Source of the DNA: an uncultured Acidimicrobiales bacterium | GTDB taxonomy: Bacteria > Actinomycetota > Acidimicrobiia > Acidimicrobiales > SZUA-35 | Direction of reading: 5' to 3' | DNA: 64,000 bases | Assembly: GCA_938021675.1 (NCBI GenBank) | Contig: CALIFY010000063.1 | Coordinates: 1 to 64,000, forward strand | In this document: piece after piece, positions 17,104 through 26,294 of the stretch | How positions within the stretch are numbered: the stretch's first letter is position 1 | How the letters are laid out: every line of letters starts with the position of its first letter | The notes under the pieces: model-generated | Told to the model about the DNA's origin: nothing | What the model saw: only the letters and a program-made list of their open reading frames with translations | Databases searched by the model: none | Made by a program: the position numbers and the translations under genes

Positions 17104-18722
17104 TCAACCCCTCCACCAGTCGACGCTCACGTAACGGCCCTCCCCCGGCACCTGGATCTGTTCCCGGTAGCAGACCAACCGGCAGGGCCATCGCGGCATC
17201 TGGCCTTATCGCCGGCTACCGATCACAGAATGTCGTTCATGGCATCGACCTTCGAGTCGAGCCAGGGGAAGTAGTTGCGCTACTCGGCCCAAACGGTGCC
17301 GGCAAGACCACCACCATGAGCGCCCTGGCCGGCACCATCGAACATTCCGGCAGTGTGCGATTTCTTGGCCGTCGGGCCGGGGGGTCGCTATGGGAGCGGG
17401 CCGAGCGGGGGCTGGCGTTCCTCCCCGAGTCTCGGGCCATCGTCCGTAAATTAACCGTTGCAGAAAACCTCAAGCTGGCCAGAGTCGATCGAGACGCTGC
17501 CATCGCCATCTCTCCCGAACTCGAAGCCCTTCTCGACCGTCCCGGCTCAGCACTCTCGGGCGGGGAGCAACAAATCCTGTCTCTTACCCAGGCGATCGCC
17601 GCCAAACCAGCGGTATTGCTCGCCGATGAGCTGTCGTTCGGCCTAGCACCGATTGTGGTGCGCCGCATGCTTGAGCTGGCCCGGGGCGCGGCCGACGACG
17701 GCGCGGCGGTTCTGCTCGTCGAACAGTTCGCCAGGCAAGTCCTAGGGATCGCCGACCGAGCGTACGTCATGCGGCACGGATCGATCATCACGGCAGGCAC
17801 CGCCGAGTATCTGTTGAGCAACATCGAGACCGTCGAGGCGTCGTACCTCGGAGGCGAACCACTTCGCTCGCAAGAAACGGTGCGAGCTGAGCGTGCTGCC
17901 AGCAACGCCACGCAGAAACGAAAGAAGAAACGCATGCTTGACGGCAAGACAATCGTGGTTACCGGAGTGGCTTCGGGGATCGGTGCCGAGACGGCATCCG
18001 AACTCACCCGGCAAGGGGCCACGGTCATTGGCGTCGACCGACATGCTCCCGGCAACGAATTTAGTGGACGGTTCCATCAGGTCGACATCTCGGAAGCGGC
18101 CGGAGTCGACGCAGTACTCGACGCACTTCCCGACGGCATCGACGGGCTGTGCAACATCGCCGGAGTCCCGCCGACCCAATCGGCTGACATGGTGCTTCGA
18201 GTCAACGTGATCGGCCTGCGGCGGGTAACCGAGGGGCTGATACCGAAACTTTCAGATGGCGCCGCAATCACCAACCTCGCGTCCTTGGCCGGTATCGGTT
18301 GGACACAATCGGTAGACCAAGTCAAAGAAGTTCTGTCGCTCGACTTCGGCGATGACATCGTCGGGTTCTGCAAAAAGCATCGACTCGGCGAGGACGGGCG
18401 AAGCTACTTTCTCAGCAAAGAGGCGCTGCAGGTTTACACCATGAAGAATCGGTGGACGTGGCGGGAGCGAGGTATCCGCATGAACTGTGTAAGTCCCGGT
18501 CCGGTCGAGACGCCGATCCTGAAAGATTTTGTCGACACCCTCGGAGAACGAGCGGCCGAAGACATGGAAATCATGGACCGGCCGGGGACGCCAGCCGACG
18601 TAGCTCCCGTCGTTGCGTTTCTTCAAAGCGAGGCCGCAGTGTGGTTCCGTGGCGCCAACTTGGCGCTCGACGGTGGAATGTCGTCCCACATCATGCTGCA
18701 GATGAACGGGGTCGAGCGCTGA
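17100..18722 (+). CDS. fused LivF-type ABC ATPase and short-chain dehydrogenase
   Basis: The protein has 540 residues and is coupled to the previous gene by ATGA. Residues about 32-250 are a LivF-like ATPase: Walker A GPNGAGKTT, signature LSGGEQQ, Walker B AVLLADELSFGLAP (Asp-Glu retained) and the LLVEQF switch. A basic linker (NATQKRKKKR) joins it to a complete classical SDR at about 279-540 with TGVASGIG for NAD(P), CNIAG, and catalytic YFLSK. The SDR resembles 3-alpha-hydroxysteroid or coniferyl-alcohol dehydrogenases. No stop separates the halves. Met279 (17934) follows a purine-rich stretch and could also initiate a free SDR. The fusion suggests the imported ligand is an alcohol or ketone oxidised on entry, which is inference. 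Confidence 0.88.
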   Translation: MINPSTSRRSRNGPPPAPGSVPGSRPTGRAIAASGLIAGYRSQNVVHGIDLRVEPGEVVALLGPNGAGKTTTMSALAGTIEHSGSVRFLGRRAGGSLWERAERGLAFLPESRAIVRKLTVAENLKLARVDRDAAIAISPELEALLDRPGSALSGGEQQILSLTQAIAAKPAVLLADELSFGLAPIVVRRMLELARGAADDGAAVLLVEQFARQVLGIADRAYVMRHGSIITAGTAEYLLSNIETVEASYLGGEPLRSQETVRAERAASNATQKRKKKRMLDGKTIVVTGVASGIGAETASELTRQGATVIGVDRHAPGNEFSGRFHQVDISEAAGVDAVLDALPDGIDGLCNIAGVPPTQSADMVLRVNVIGLRRVTEGLIPKLSDGAAITNLASLAGIGWTQSVDQVKEVLSLDFGDDIVGFCKKHRLGEDGRSYFLSKEALQVYTMKNRWTWRERGIRMNCVSPGPVETPILKDFVDTLGERAAEDMEIMDRPGTPADVAPVVAFLQSEAAVWFRGANLALDGGMSSHIMLQMNGVER

Positions 18723-18800
18723 GGTTTCGCAGACGGGCGAATCAACGGAGAGGATCCGCCCGCCTGCCATTTACCTACATCGGTCGGCTAGCACCGTCGG

Positions 18801-19595
18801 CTATTCTGCTGCCTCCGGCTGGAGTACCGTGAAGCTGCCTCCGGACGGATCATGCACCGAGGCCGTCGTTCCGACTCCTGGGATGGGCATCGGGCCAAAG
18901 GTGATCTGGCCGCCAAGCTCCTTCGCCTTGGCCAACGTGGCATCCAGGTCGGCCACGGTGAAATACACGGCCCAATGGTTCGGCACCATCTCCGGCACCT
19001 CTGCCGGCATCGCCATCAATCCCCCACGGCCGCCGTTCTCGCCGCCGGCGATCACGTTGTATGTTCCCATCGGCCCCATATCCATGGTCTCATATTCCCA
19101 GCCGAACACATCGGCATAGAACGGCTTGGCCGACTCGACATCGCGAGTCATCAACTCGTTCCAGCTGAAGGTGTTCGGCTCATTGCAGACCTCGGCACCG
19201 CGGTGCTCCCCGGCTTTCCATACCGAAAAGACGGCGCCGGTCGGGTCGGAGAACACCGCCATCTCGCCGGCTTCCATCACCTGCATCGGCGGCATCACTA
19301 CCTGCCCTCCGGCGGCACCAACCTTTTCGGCGACCGCTGCTGGATCCTCCACGGCAACGTAGCTGCTCCACACCGCCGGCATCTCGCCCATCTGTGGCGG
19401 CGGGGCACCAAGCCCGGCCACCGACTTCCCGCCCTGGGTGAACATGGTGTAGGTGTAGTTGCCTTCCTCGTCGAGCTGATCCTCTGCGTCCCAGCCAAAC
19501 AGTCCGGCATAGAACGCTTTTGACGCCTCAACGTCAGGGCTCATCAGATCGACCCAACAGGGCGTTCCAGCGTCATAACTCGAAAATTCCGGCAT
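18801..19595 (-). CDS. two-domain VOC (glyoxalase/dioxygenase-superfamily) protein
   Basis: The protein has 264 residues. The ATG at 19595 has GGAGG 6 bases upstream; an earlier in-frame ATG at 19610 lacks one. It has two tandem VOC modules: residues about 10-125 (GTPCWVDLMSPDVEASKAFYAGLFGW) and 135-260 (NTFSWNELMTRDVESAKPFYADVFGW), each with the typical beta-alpha-beta-beta-beta unit and a FxVxDPxG-like motif (FSDPTGAVFSVWK, VHDPSGGSFTVLQ). This form is common in actinobacteria and is often annotated as a 27-kDa antigen or glyoxalase-like protein. Substrate unknown. It stands alone and is convergent with the SDR-fusion gene. Confidence 0.88.
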   Translation of the reverse strand: MPEFSSYDAGTPCWVDLMSPDVEASKAFYAGLFGWDAEDQLDEEGNYTYTMFTQGGKSVAGLGAPPPQMGEMPAVWSSYVAVEDPAAVAEKVGAAGGQVVMPPMQVMEAGEMAVFSDPTGAVFSVWKAGEHRGAEVCNEPNTFSWNELMTRDVESAKPFYADVFGWEYETMDMGPMGTYNVIAGGENGGRGGLMAMPAEVPEMVPNHWAVYFTVADLDATLAKAKELGGQITFGPMPIPGVGTTASVHDPSGGSFTVLQPEAAE

Positions 19596-19750
19596 GATGT
19601 ACCTCCGCATCTCTTGCAGTTATTCCCCACTTGGGGGACGTCATGCTAGCCCCCGCCCGCCGGTCGCCGCCGGACTCTTGACCAGGAATGGGACCGGGGT
19701 CGTCGCCGGTGAGATACGGCCGTTCGGCGAGCTGCCGCTACTATCCGTTC

Positions 19751-22072
19751 ATGACGGTCGACCTCGAAACTCTGAGACAGATCGAGCAGCGGGTTCTCTG
19801 GCTGGCGACCCGGATCGTCGATGCGGCGAACCGGCGCACCGACACACAGATCAAGGTGGGCGGCCATCAAGCATCGAGTGCGTCGCTGGTATCGGTTATG
19901 ACCGCGCTCTGGTTTGGCCACATCTCCGGTGATGACAAGGTGGCGGTCAAACCCCATGCGTCTCCCGTGTATCACGCCATCAAATACTTAACCGGAGAAC
20001 TCGACCGTTCGTATCTGACCACCCTCCGCCAACACGGAGGCCTCCAGGCCTACCCATCGAGAACGAAAGACCCCGACGTCTCAGACTTCTCAACCGGATC
20101 GGTGGGACTTGGCGCGGTGGCCCCCCTGTTCTCCGCACTGACCCGACGGTACATCGAAGATCATTTCGGTTCACAACCAACATCCCGATTCATTTCTTTG
20201 GTCGGTGACGCCGAACTCGATGAGGGAAACGTTTGGGAAGCGGTAGCCGAGCCTGCCACCGAGAACCTCGGCAACTTCACCATGATCGTCGACCTCAACC
20301 GTCAAAGCCTCGACCGTGTCATTCCCGACATCGCCGCCGCCCGATTGGAACGGTTCTTCCACCACGCCGGGTGGCACGTTACCGAGGCCAAGTACGGATC
20401 GAGGCTCACCGCGGCGTTCGATCGGCAGGGAGGCGACGCCCTTCGAGACCACATCGATCTCATGCCAAACGAGGCATACCAATCGCTGTTCGCCCTCGAA
20501 GGGGCCGACCTCCGAAGCAAGTTCCTCGCTGGCGCCGATCGAGCCGTCGTTCGACTCACCGACGACTACGACGACACAGAACTACAGCGACTCGTCACCG
20601 ACCTCGGCGGTCACGACCTTGGTTTGCTTCTCGACCGCTTCGCCGAATGCGACAAGACACCGGACCAACCGAGCGTGCTATTCGCGTACACCATCAAAGG
20701 GTGGGGCCTACCGGTGGCCGGAGACCCGCTCAACCATGCGGCGCTTCTGACCGAAACCCAGATCGACGCCCTCCGACAGAGACTCGGCGTAGACCGGGCC
20801 AACGAATGGGACCGGTTCGACCCGGCCTCGGCTCCAGGAAAACTTTGCGCCTCGGTCGGTGGCAATATCAAAAACCAAAAACGCGTACCCCGGCCTCGAC
20901 CCTCGATCCCCATCGCATCGCGTCCACCGGTAACGGCTGGGATGGTGTCGACCCAGGAGGCGTTCGGGCGGGTCCTCAACAACCTTGGCGACGTCGACGG
21001 GGTCGCTGAACGAATCGTGACCACGGCACCGGACGTCTCGATCTCAACCAACCTTGGCGGCTGGATAAACAAGACAGGCGTGTACTCCCACACCGAACGC
21101 GATGATCACGGGGGTGCCGACCGATTACTGCGCTGGGCCCCATCGCCTTCTGGACAGCACATCGAACTCGGGATCTCCGAGATGAACATGTTCATGTTGC
21201 TCGGCCAGCTCGGTCTGAGCCACGACCATCACGGCGAACACCTGCTGCCGGTCGGCACCGTATATGACCCATTCGTACTCCGCGGCCTCGACGCGTTCAT
21301 CTATTCCCTCTACAACGGATCGCGATTCGTGGTCGCCGGCACCCCCTCAGGAGTAACTTTGGCTCCCGAAGGCGGCGCCCACCAGTCGACGATCACACCA
21401 TCGGTGGGGATCGAGTTGCCGGGGGTGCACTACGCCGAACCGGCTTTTGCTTCGGAGGTTGATTGGTTGTTGTGCGATGCGCTCGACCAGCTCGGTTCCC
21501 CTGACGGAGAGAGTTGCTATCTCCGTCTGTCCACCCGACCGTTGGATCATGCGCCGTTTTCTGACGCCATGGAACGGTACGGGGAGAGTCCGCTACGCAA
21601 CTTGGTGCTGGCCGGCGGGTATCGACTGGTCGACGGCGCACCGGATGGGCGACCGGGAGTCACGATCGTGAGCGCTGGCGTGATGGCCGCCGAAGCTATC
21701 GATGCCGCGGCGCAACTCGACGTCGAAGGCGTCCAAGCGTCGGTCATTCATCTCACAAGTCCTGACCGTGTCTATCGGAGCTGGCAACGGACCCACGCTG
21801 CGGCGTTGTCCGATGGCCGCGTCATCCGTCGCCCCAGTCATCTTCACCGTCTGGTACCGGAGCAAGAACGAACTCGACCGGTCGTAAGCGTTCACGACGC
21901 GGCGAGTCACAGCCTTGGCTGGATAGGGTCCGCCCTCGGGGCCCGTCAATACAACCTCGGGGTCGATCGGTTCGGCGAGTCCGGCACGATCGATGAGCTT
22001 TACCAGTTGGCCGGTATCTCGGTCGACAGCATCGTCAACGCCGCGCTGATCGCCCTGTTCGAACCGCGCTAG
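19751..22072 (+). CDS. AceE-like thiamine-dependent pyruvate dehydrogenase E1 homologue
   Basis: The protein has 773 residues from the ATG at 19751; an in-frame upstream start at 19688 would add 21 unlikely residues. The N-terminal TPP domain carries the phosphate/Mg motif GDAELDEGN followed by IVDLNRQSLD, and an early KVGGHQASSAS. The middle has GISEMNMFMLLGQLGLS, and the C-terminal transketolase part follows (SGVTLAPEGGAHQS). It is shorter than canonical homodimeric AceE (about 890 residues) and no E2 or E3 gene is nearby, so it may act on another 2-oxoacid or as a stand-alone transketolase-like enzyme. It is flanked by unrelated genes. The enzyme class is firm, the substrate is not. Confidence 0.82.
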   Translation: MTVDLETLRQIEQRVLWLATRIVDAANRRTDTQIKVGGHQASSASLVSVMTALWFGHISGDDKVAVKPHASPVYHAIKYLTGELDRSYLTTLRQHGGLQAYPSRTKDPDVSDFSTGSVGLGAVAPLFSALTRRYIEDHFGSQPTSRFISLVGDAELDEGNVWEAVAEPATENLGNFTMIVDLNRQSLDRVIPDIAAARLERFFHHAGWHVTEAKYGSRLTAAFDRQGGDALRDHIDLMPNEAYQSLFALEGADLRSKFLAGADRAVVRLTDDYDDTELQRLVTDLGGHDLGLLLDRFAECDKTPDQPSVLFAYTIKGWGLPVAGDPLNHAALLTETQIDALRQRLGVDRANEWDRFDPASAPGKLCASVGGNIKNQKRVPRPRPSIPIASRPPVTAGMVSTQEAFGRVLNNLGDVDGVAERIVTTAPDVSISTNLGGWINKTGVYSHTERDDHGGADRLLRWAPSPSGQHIELGISEMNMFMLLGQLGLSHDHHGEHLLPVGTVYDPFVLRGLDAFIYSLYNGSRFVVAGTPSGVTLAPEGGAHQSTITPSVGIELPGVHYAEPAFASEVDWLLCDALDQLGSPDGESCYLRLSTRPLDHAPFSDAMERYGESPLRNLVLAGGYRLVDGAPDGRPGVTIVSAGVMAAEAIDAAAQLDVEGVQASVIHLTSPDRVYRSWQRTHAAALSDGRVIRRPSHLHRLVPEQERTRPVVSVHDAASHSLGWIGSALGARQYNLGVDRFGESGTIDELYQLAGISVDSIVNAALIALFEPR

Positions 22073-22119
22073 CGGCCGTCGGGCCCGCCCGGTACACCGC
22101 CACCCGCACCACGCCTCGT

Positions 22120-22986
22120 TCAAATTACGTCGGGGGACCCGTGCAAGACTCTTTGGGGGTACGGAATCGTGACGTCGTGTTCAGCGAGCGTTTCCCGTAT
22201 CACGATGGCCGCCTCACTAGCCGTACGGCGAGCCGATCGTTCCTCCGCCGGGTGCCAGAAATGAGCCCGCAGCTCGATACCAGAATCGGCCAGGTTGACG
22301 ACCAGCACTTCGACCGGAGGCGATTCGACAACCATCTCGACCCCGTGAATGGCCGGCACCAGCACATCTCTAATCAGTCGGAGATCGGTGTCGTAGCCAA
22401 CCAGAAACTCGAAGGTGGTTCGACGGATATTGTCGGCCGTCAGGTTTATCAGTGTTGAGTCGAGCACCTGATTGTTTGGCAGGTACACCCGGTTGCCGTC
22501 AAAGTCGAGAATTTCGACTGCTCGATGGCTGATATCGACCACCGTGCCGACTACGCCGTTCGATTCGATCTCGTCGCCGGGGCGAAAGGCTCGGGTTCCG
22601 TGAAGCAGCATCGAACCAACGAAATTCCCGATCACCGGTTGAAGGGCAATGGCGGCGATGATGCCGGAGATACCGAGACCTCCGACGAGGGGGCCAGCCT
22701 CGACCTCCAGCAGATCGAGCACATAGAAGGTCGAAACGAGCGCCACGACCGCCATAGCGAACCGGCGGATCATGTCGGCGGTGTATGTCCGAACCTTGAG
22801 CCGACGAACGATGACCGACTGCAACCAACGAAGGGTGATGAGTAGGGCGATCGTTACCCCGGCGACCGCTCCGACCGCAATCCAGGTGCCAGCAGTCACC
22901 GCGGCCACCGGAAGTGCGACGACCAATACGGCTGAAAAGGTGCCGAACACAGTGCTCAGTATCGCAGCGTCGCGGTGCGCTACCAC
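22120..22986 (-). CDS. MscS-family mechanosensitive channel
   Basis: The protein has 288 residues with a GTG start. Three to four hydrophobic segments occupy residues 1-130. The pore-lining helix is PLVGGLGISGIIAAIALQPVIGNF, the Gly/Ala-rich TM3 of the family, followed by the beta domain (RPGDEIESNGVVGTVVDISHRAVEI) and PNNQVLDSTLINLT, the usual MscS hallmark. The C-terminal alpha/beta domain completes the fold. It is an osmotic safety valve in the inner membrane. It is convergent with the AceE-like gene and appears monocistronic. Confidence 0.88.
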   Translation of the reverse strand: MVAHRDAAILSTVFGTFSAVLVVALPVAAVTAGTWIAVGAVAGVTIALLITLRWLQSVIVRRLKVRTYTADMIRRFAMAVVALVSTFYVLDLLEVEAGPLVGGLGISGIIAAIALQPVIGNFVGSMLLHGTRAFRPGDEIESNGVVGTVVDISHRAVEILDFDGNRVYLPNNQVLDSTLINLTADNIRRTTFEFLVGYDTDLRLIRDVLVPAIHGVEMVVESPPVEVLVVNLADSGIELRAHFWHPAEERSARRTASEAAIVIRETLAEHDVTIPYPQRVLHGSPDVI

Positions 22987-23032
22987 CCATCCATTTGATG
23001 AGGTCTTCCGGCCGTCTTATGCGACGTGTTGG

Positions 23033-23779
23033 TCAATCATCGGTCAACGGATTTTTCCACGTCGCAGGATCTCTTCCCAGTTCGTCGTATCGGTTGGTGA
23101 TCCACAACGGGGGTTCGAGATCCTCGCCGCGTCGGACCGCGGCGACCATCTCGCCGTCCTCATGCCAAACGTGGCAGGAGTTGAGGGTGTGGGCGAACCG
23201 GTCCTGAATTTCTGCGTCGGTCGGAATCGGTGACAACGGTGTCGCCACCGGCGTCTCGTCCGGCGACGGACCGGGCCCGATTGACCACATCGATTGGATG
23301 GCCACCGGCGCCATGGCGAATAGCAACGCTGTGGTGTGGGTACAACCCCGAGGTCCACCGAACAGCTCCCGAACCTGGCGGCTAAACCCGCGGGAGATCA
23401 CAAGCCCAATCAGCTGGTGGTACTGATCGGTGATCGACAGGCAGGAGACGTGAGGATGCGTCTCCATCACCACCTCGGCATCAACGATCTCGAGATCGGG
23501 CAAGGCGATGACCAGGTCGACGATCATGTGATGGATCGGCAGTGGTTCTTCATCGTCGACGTAGAGCCCCGGTGGTTTCTGATCGAGAACCTGTCCCCTG
23601 AGGAGGAGCTGATCGGTTGCGGTCCGGTATGACCGAACCGAGTAGGTACGGTCGTGTAGGAGCGGAAGATCCGGCTCGATCACCGCGGGGTGCCGAATAG
23701 CAGCGGGCGGACGTGGTGCCGTCATGTCGCCCATTTCATCGCACTGGCGACGGGAACCCAAATCGAGCCTGACTAACAT
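23033..23779 (-). CDS. DUF2889-like protein
   Basis: The product has 248 residues from the ATG at 23779; ATGs at 23734 and 23725 are alternatives and the start is unsettled. It is a soluble protein with a beta-rich N-terminal half (RTYSVRSYRTATDQLLLRGQVLD, MIVDLVIALPDLEIVDAEVVME), a GFSRQVRELFGGPRGCTHTTALLFAMAP segment with a conserved-looking Gly-Cys-Thr-His, and a late NSCHVWHEDG. This fits the uncharacterised DUF2889 family, sometimes found near fatty-acid or aromatic catabolism genes. The His/Cys residues may be functional. A tandem 18-bp repeat lies directly upstream and is likely its control region. Confidence 0.65.
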   Translation of the reverse strand: MLVRLDLGSRRQCDEMGDMTAPRPPAAIRHPAVIEPDLPLLHDRTYSVRSYRTATDQLLLRGQVLDQKPPGLYVDDEEPLPIHHMIVDLVIALPDLEIVDAEVVMETHPHVSCLSITDQYHQLIGLVISRGFSRQVRELFGGPRGCTHTTALLFAMAPVAIQSMWSIGPGPSPDETPVATPLSPIPTDAEIQDRFAHTLNSCHVWHEDGEMVAAVRRGEDLEPPLWITNRYDELGRDPATWKNPLTDD

Positions 23780-23784
23780 ACCTT

Positions 23785-23820
23785 ATATAAGCACTTGAAC
23801 TCATATAGGTACTTGAACTC
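23785..23820. repeat. tandem 18-bp direct repeat, candidate operator
   Basis: Two head-to-tail 18-bp units (23785-23802 and 23803-23820) match at 16 of 18 positions around ACTTGAACTC. They sit 6 bp upstream of the longest start of the DUF2889-like gene, where a -10/-35 region would be. An 18-bp period is close to two helical turns, as expected for a regulator binding in tandem. Confidence 0.55.
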
Positions 23821-23886
23821 CGAATATCCGGCCTTGACCCTGGGATCCCCATGCCGTGGACTCCGGTCCCGCCGCCTGTGGACTGA

Positions 23887-24165
23887 TTGGAATCTGGACT
23901 AGCAAGACGCAGATGTGCCAGAAATGAGGCACGAATAGACTCACGACCGACGGTCGCATCGGATTTCTTCGCATCAAGACATCAATACCTCACGGATGGG
24001 TTGATTTACCAGTCACAACCGGCTGTACTGAAGGCTGGATCGCCGACGATGGCGGCGATGGTCCAAGCTGGGTTCACAAGCAATTTCCGCCTGTTCGTAG
24101 TACCTTTAACAGCCGAAACTAGCGATACGTGGCACGAGGGCGCGTTGCTTCTTGAGGGGAGCTAG
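23887..24165 (+). CDS. doubtful small ORF upstream of the OmpA-BMP gene
   Basis: The ORF has 92 codons with a TTG start and no good ribosome site, ending 3 bp before the GTG of the next gene. The translation has no signal peptide, membrane helix or recognisable motif, and it uses many Arg and Ser residues. The adjacent ribosome site (GAGGGGAG) for the next gene lies inside its 3' end. It could be a coupled leader or chance. If it is not coding, positions 23821-24168 hold only the promoter of the OmpA-BMP gene. Confidence 0.2.
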   Translation: MESGLARRRCARNEARIDSRPTVASDFFASRHQYLTDGLIYQSQPAVLKAGSPTMAAMVQAGFTSNFRLFVVPLTAETSDTWHEGALLLEGS

Positions 24166-24168
24166 CTC

Positions 24169-26280
24169 GTGATTGAAAACGTGACTGGGCATGAGGGAGA
24201 CTCTCACGCGCAACTCGACGCGCTTTACCGCCGTCGTGATGAACTGAGAGCTGCCATCGGTGCCGAAACCGAACCTGACGTTCGCGCCGAACTCCTTTCG
24301 ATGTTGAAACGGAATCGGGCGAACATCAATCGACTTAGTACTGAACTCGGGGTGGAACGGTCGAACCCAACACCGATCACCACCTCGCTAAGCAAGGTCG
24401 TCGTGGACACCGGGGACCACAATCACATCGGCGCTGCGTTCGATCACAGTTCCTTCAACAATCAATCAACAGAGAGACCGCTCGACGATCTTCCACCGGG
24501 AATTCCAGAGAACGCATCATTCCCGGAGAGCTTCTTTCAAGATCAAGAGGCAGCGATGCAGCCTCAACAGTTGGGTCAATCCACGATGGACGTCGATCAC
24601 CGACAGCCAGGCAAGACCGGATTCCTTCCCGGTTTTCTTCTCGCCCTCGCCCTGATCGCCATCACCGCACTCGGCGTATACACCCTCTTTAACGTGCTCG
24701 GTCTGAGCGATGGGTTGTCGAACTCCAACGCTGAGGCCGTGGCCAGCCCATCGGCCCAACCAGAATCAACCCGGCTCAATGACATGCGGGCCGTACTCGC
24801 CGGCATGAGCCTGGCCGGCATCCAAATCGAGGAGCAGAACGGCTCCATCTTTCTCACCGGCACGGTGATCTCCGATGCCGAACGAGATGCTGTCATCGGC
24901 GCCATCAGCGCCCTCGCCGAAGGAAGCCCGATCGATGCATCGCAGCTGGTAGTTACCGGCGGGGGTCCCGAGGTAGACGATTCGCCCGACGATGCAAGTG
25001 CTGCCGACCGCCTACAGTCTGAGATAGGGCGGGTAGTAGCCGCCACCCCAATCATCTTCGACAACAACCAGACCGAACTGGACGATCTCCATCGGCGAAT
25101 TCTCAACAACATCGCCACGATCGTGCTCGCCTACCAGAGCCCAGCTATCACCATTGTTGGTTTCACAGACGGCGGCGGCGAGGCCGACGTCAACGATGAG
25201 GTCAGTCTGGCCAGAGCGAACGCCGTTCGGGACTATCTCATAAGCCAAGGCGTTCCCGAAGCTGGTCTCTCCACTGAAGCGCGCGGAGAAGACACCTCGC
25301 TCGGCCTTGACAGCGTGGCCAACCTCGAACGTCGCGTCGAGTTCGAGGTCGGAGGAACAGCCGAACCGGCCGACGAGCCCGGTGCTGCAGATACTCTCAA
25401 GATCGCGCTGATCACACCCAGCGGCGCCGACGATAAGGCGTTCAGCCAAAGCATGGTCGATGCGGCAAACTTGGTCGCCGACCAACGAGGCAAGGTCGAC
25501 GTAACCGTCGCCGACAACGTGTTCGTTCCCGACGAGGCAAAAGCCCAAATTCGAGACTTCGCTTCTCAGGAATATGACCTGGTTATCGCCCATGGCTCCC
25601 AGTTCAGCGAAGCGGTCGTTGAGTCGGCACGCGAGTTTCCCGATGTCTCGTTCGCCTGGGGCACGGCCAGTGATACCTTCGATCTGCCCAACATTTACGC
25701 ATACGACGCAGCCTCGAATGAAGGCGGCTACGTGCTTGGCGCTCTCGCCGCGATGCTTAGCGAAAGCAACGTAGTGGGTGTTGTCGGGCCGATCGAGGTC
25801 GGTGATGCCGAGCGGTACGTCAACGGCTTTCAAAATGGAGCTGTCGCCGAGTTGGCGGCAACCGACGTGCGTGTCGAATACACCGGCTCATTCTCCGATA
25901 CCACGTTGGCGGCCGAAGCAGCTGAGTCCCACGTCGACGCCGGCGCTGACGTGCTCACCGGCTCCGCCCAAATGGTTGTTGGCGCAGTGTCGGTCGCTCA
26001 AGAGAACGACGCGTTGTGGTTTGGTACCCAGTCGAATCAGACATCGCTTGCGCCCGATCGCGTTGTCGCCTCCCAGGTGTACCACTGGGAAGTCATCCTG
26101 GCCGAAATCGTCGCCGATATCGATGCCGGTTCGGTGACCGGCCGTTCTTATACGGCCAACTTGGCCAACGGAGGACTGGTGATCGAGTACAACCCTGATT
26201 TCGACGTTCCTCCCGAGACTCTGGCTCGAGCCGACGCGATCATCGAGGGCATCAAAGACGAATCGATCGACCCAAGCTGA
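24169..26280 (+). CDS. membrane-anchored OmpA domain fused to BMP/PnrA-type ligand-binding domain
   Basis: The protein has 703 residues with a GTG start after GAGGGGAG. Residues 1-70 are a charged helical coiled-coil segment (LDALYRRRDELRAAI, LLSMLKRNRANINRL). Residues about 76-99 form a Gly/Asn/His turn motif (DTGDHNHIGAAFDHSSFNN). One transmembrane helix lies at 151-177, a BON-like module at about 205-265 (GSIFLTGTVISDAERDAVI), and an OmpA domain at 283-394 (VGFTDGGGEADVNDEVSLARA, ERRVEFEV). A full BMP family domain fills 409-700 (KIALITPSGADDKAFSQSM, YDLVIAHGSQFSEAV, AYDAASNEGGYVLGALAAML). BMP proteins normally are free lipoproteins feeding nucleoside ABC importers; no such permease is nearby. 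The architecture suggests a wall-tethered ligand sensor, which is inference. Confidence 0.85.
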   Translation: MIENVTGHEGDSHAQLDALYRRRDELRAAIGAETEPDVRAELLSMLKRNRANINRLSTELGVERSNPTPITTSLSKVVVDTGDHNHIGAAFDHSSFNNQSTERPLDDLPPGIPENASFPESFFQDQEAAMQPQQLGQSTMDVDHRQPGKTGFLPGFLLALALIAITALGVYTLFNVLGLSDGLSNSNAEAVASPSAQPESTRLNDMRAVLAGMSLAGIQIEEQNGSIFLTGTVISDAERDAVIGAISALAEGSPIDASQLVVTGGGPEVDDSPDDASAADRLQSEIGRVVAATPIIFDNNQTELDDLHRRILNNIATIVLAYQSPAITIVGFTDGGGEADVNDEVSLARANAVRDYLISQGVPEAGLSTEARGEDTSLGLDSVANLERRVEFEVGGTAEPADEPGAADTLKIALITPSGADDKAFSQSMVDAANLVADQRGKVDVTVADNVFVPDEAKAQIRDFASQEYDLVIAHGSQFSEAVVESAREFPDVSFAWGTASDTFDLPNIYAYDAASNEGGYVLGALAAMLSESNVVGVVGPIEVGDAERYVNGFQNGAVAELAATDVRVEYTGSFSDTTLAAEAAESHVDAGADVLTGSAQMVVGAVSVAQENDALWFGTQSNQTSLAPDRVVASQVYHWEVILAEIVADIDAGSVTGRSYTANLANGGLVIEYNPDFDVPPETLARADAIIEGIKDESIDPS

Positions 26281-26294
26281 CCGGCGCGCTACAG

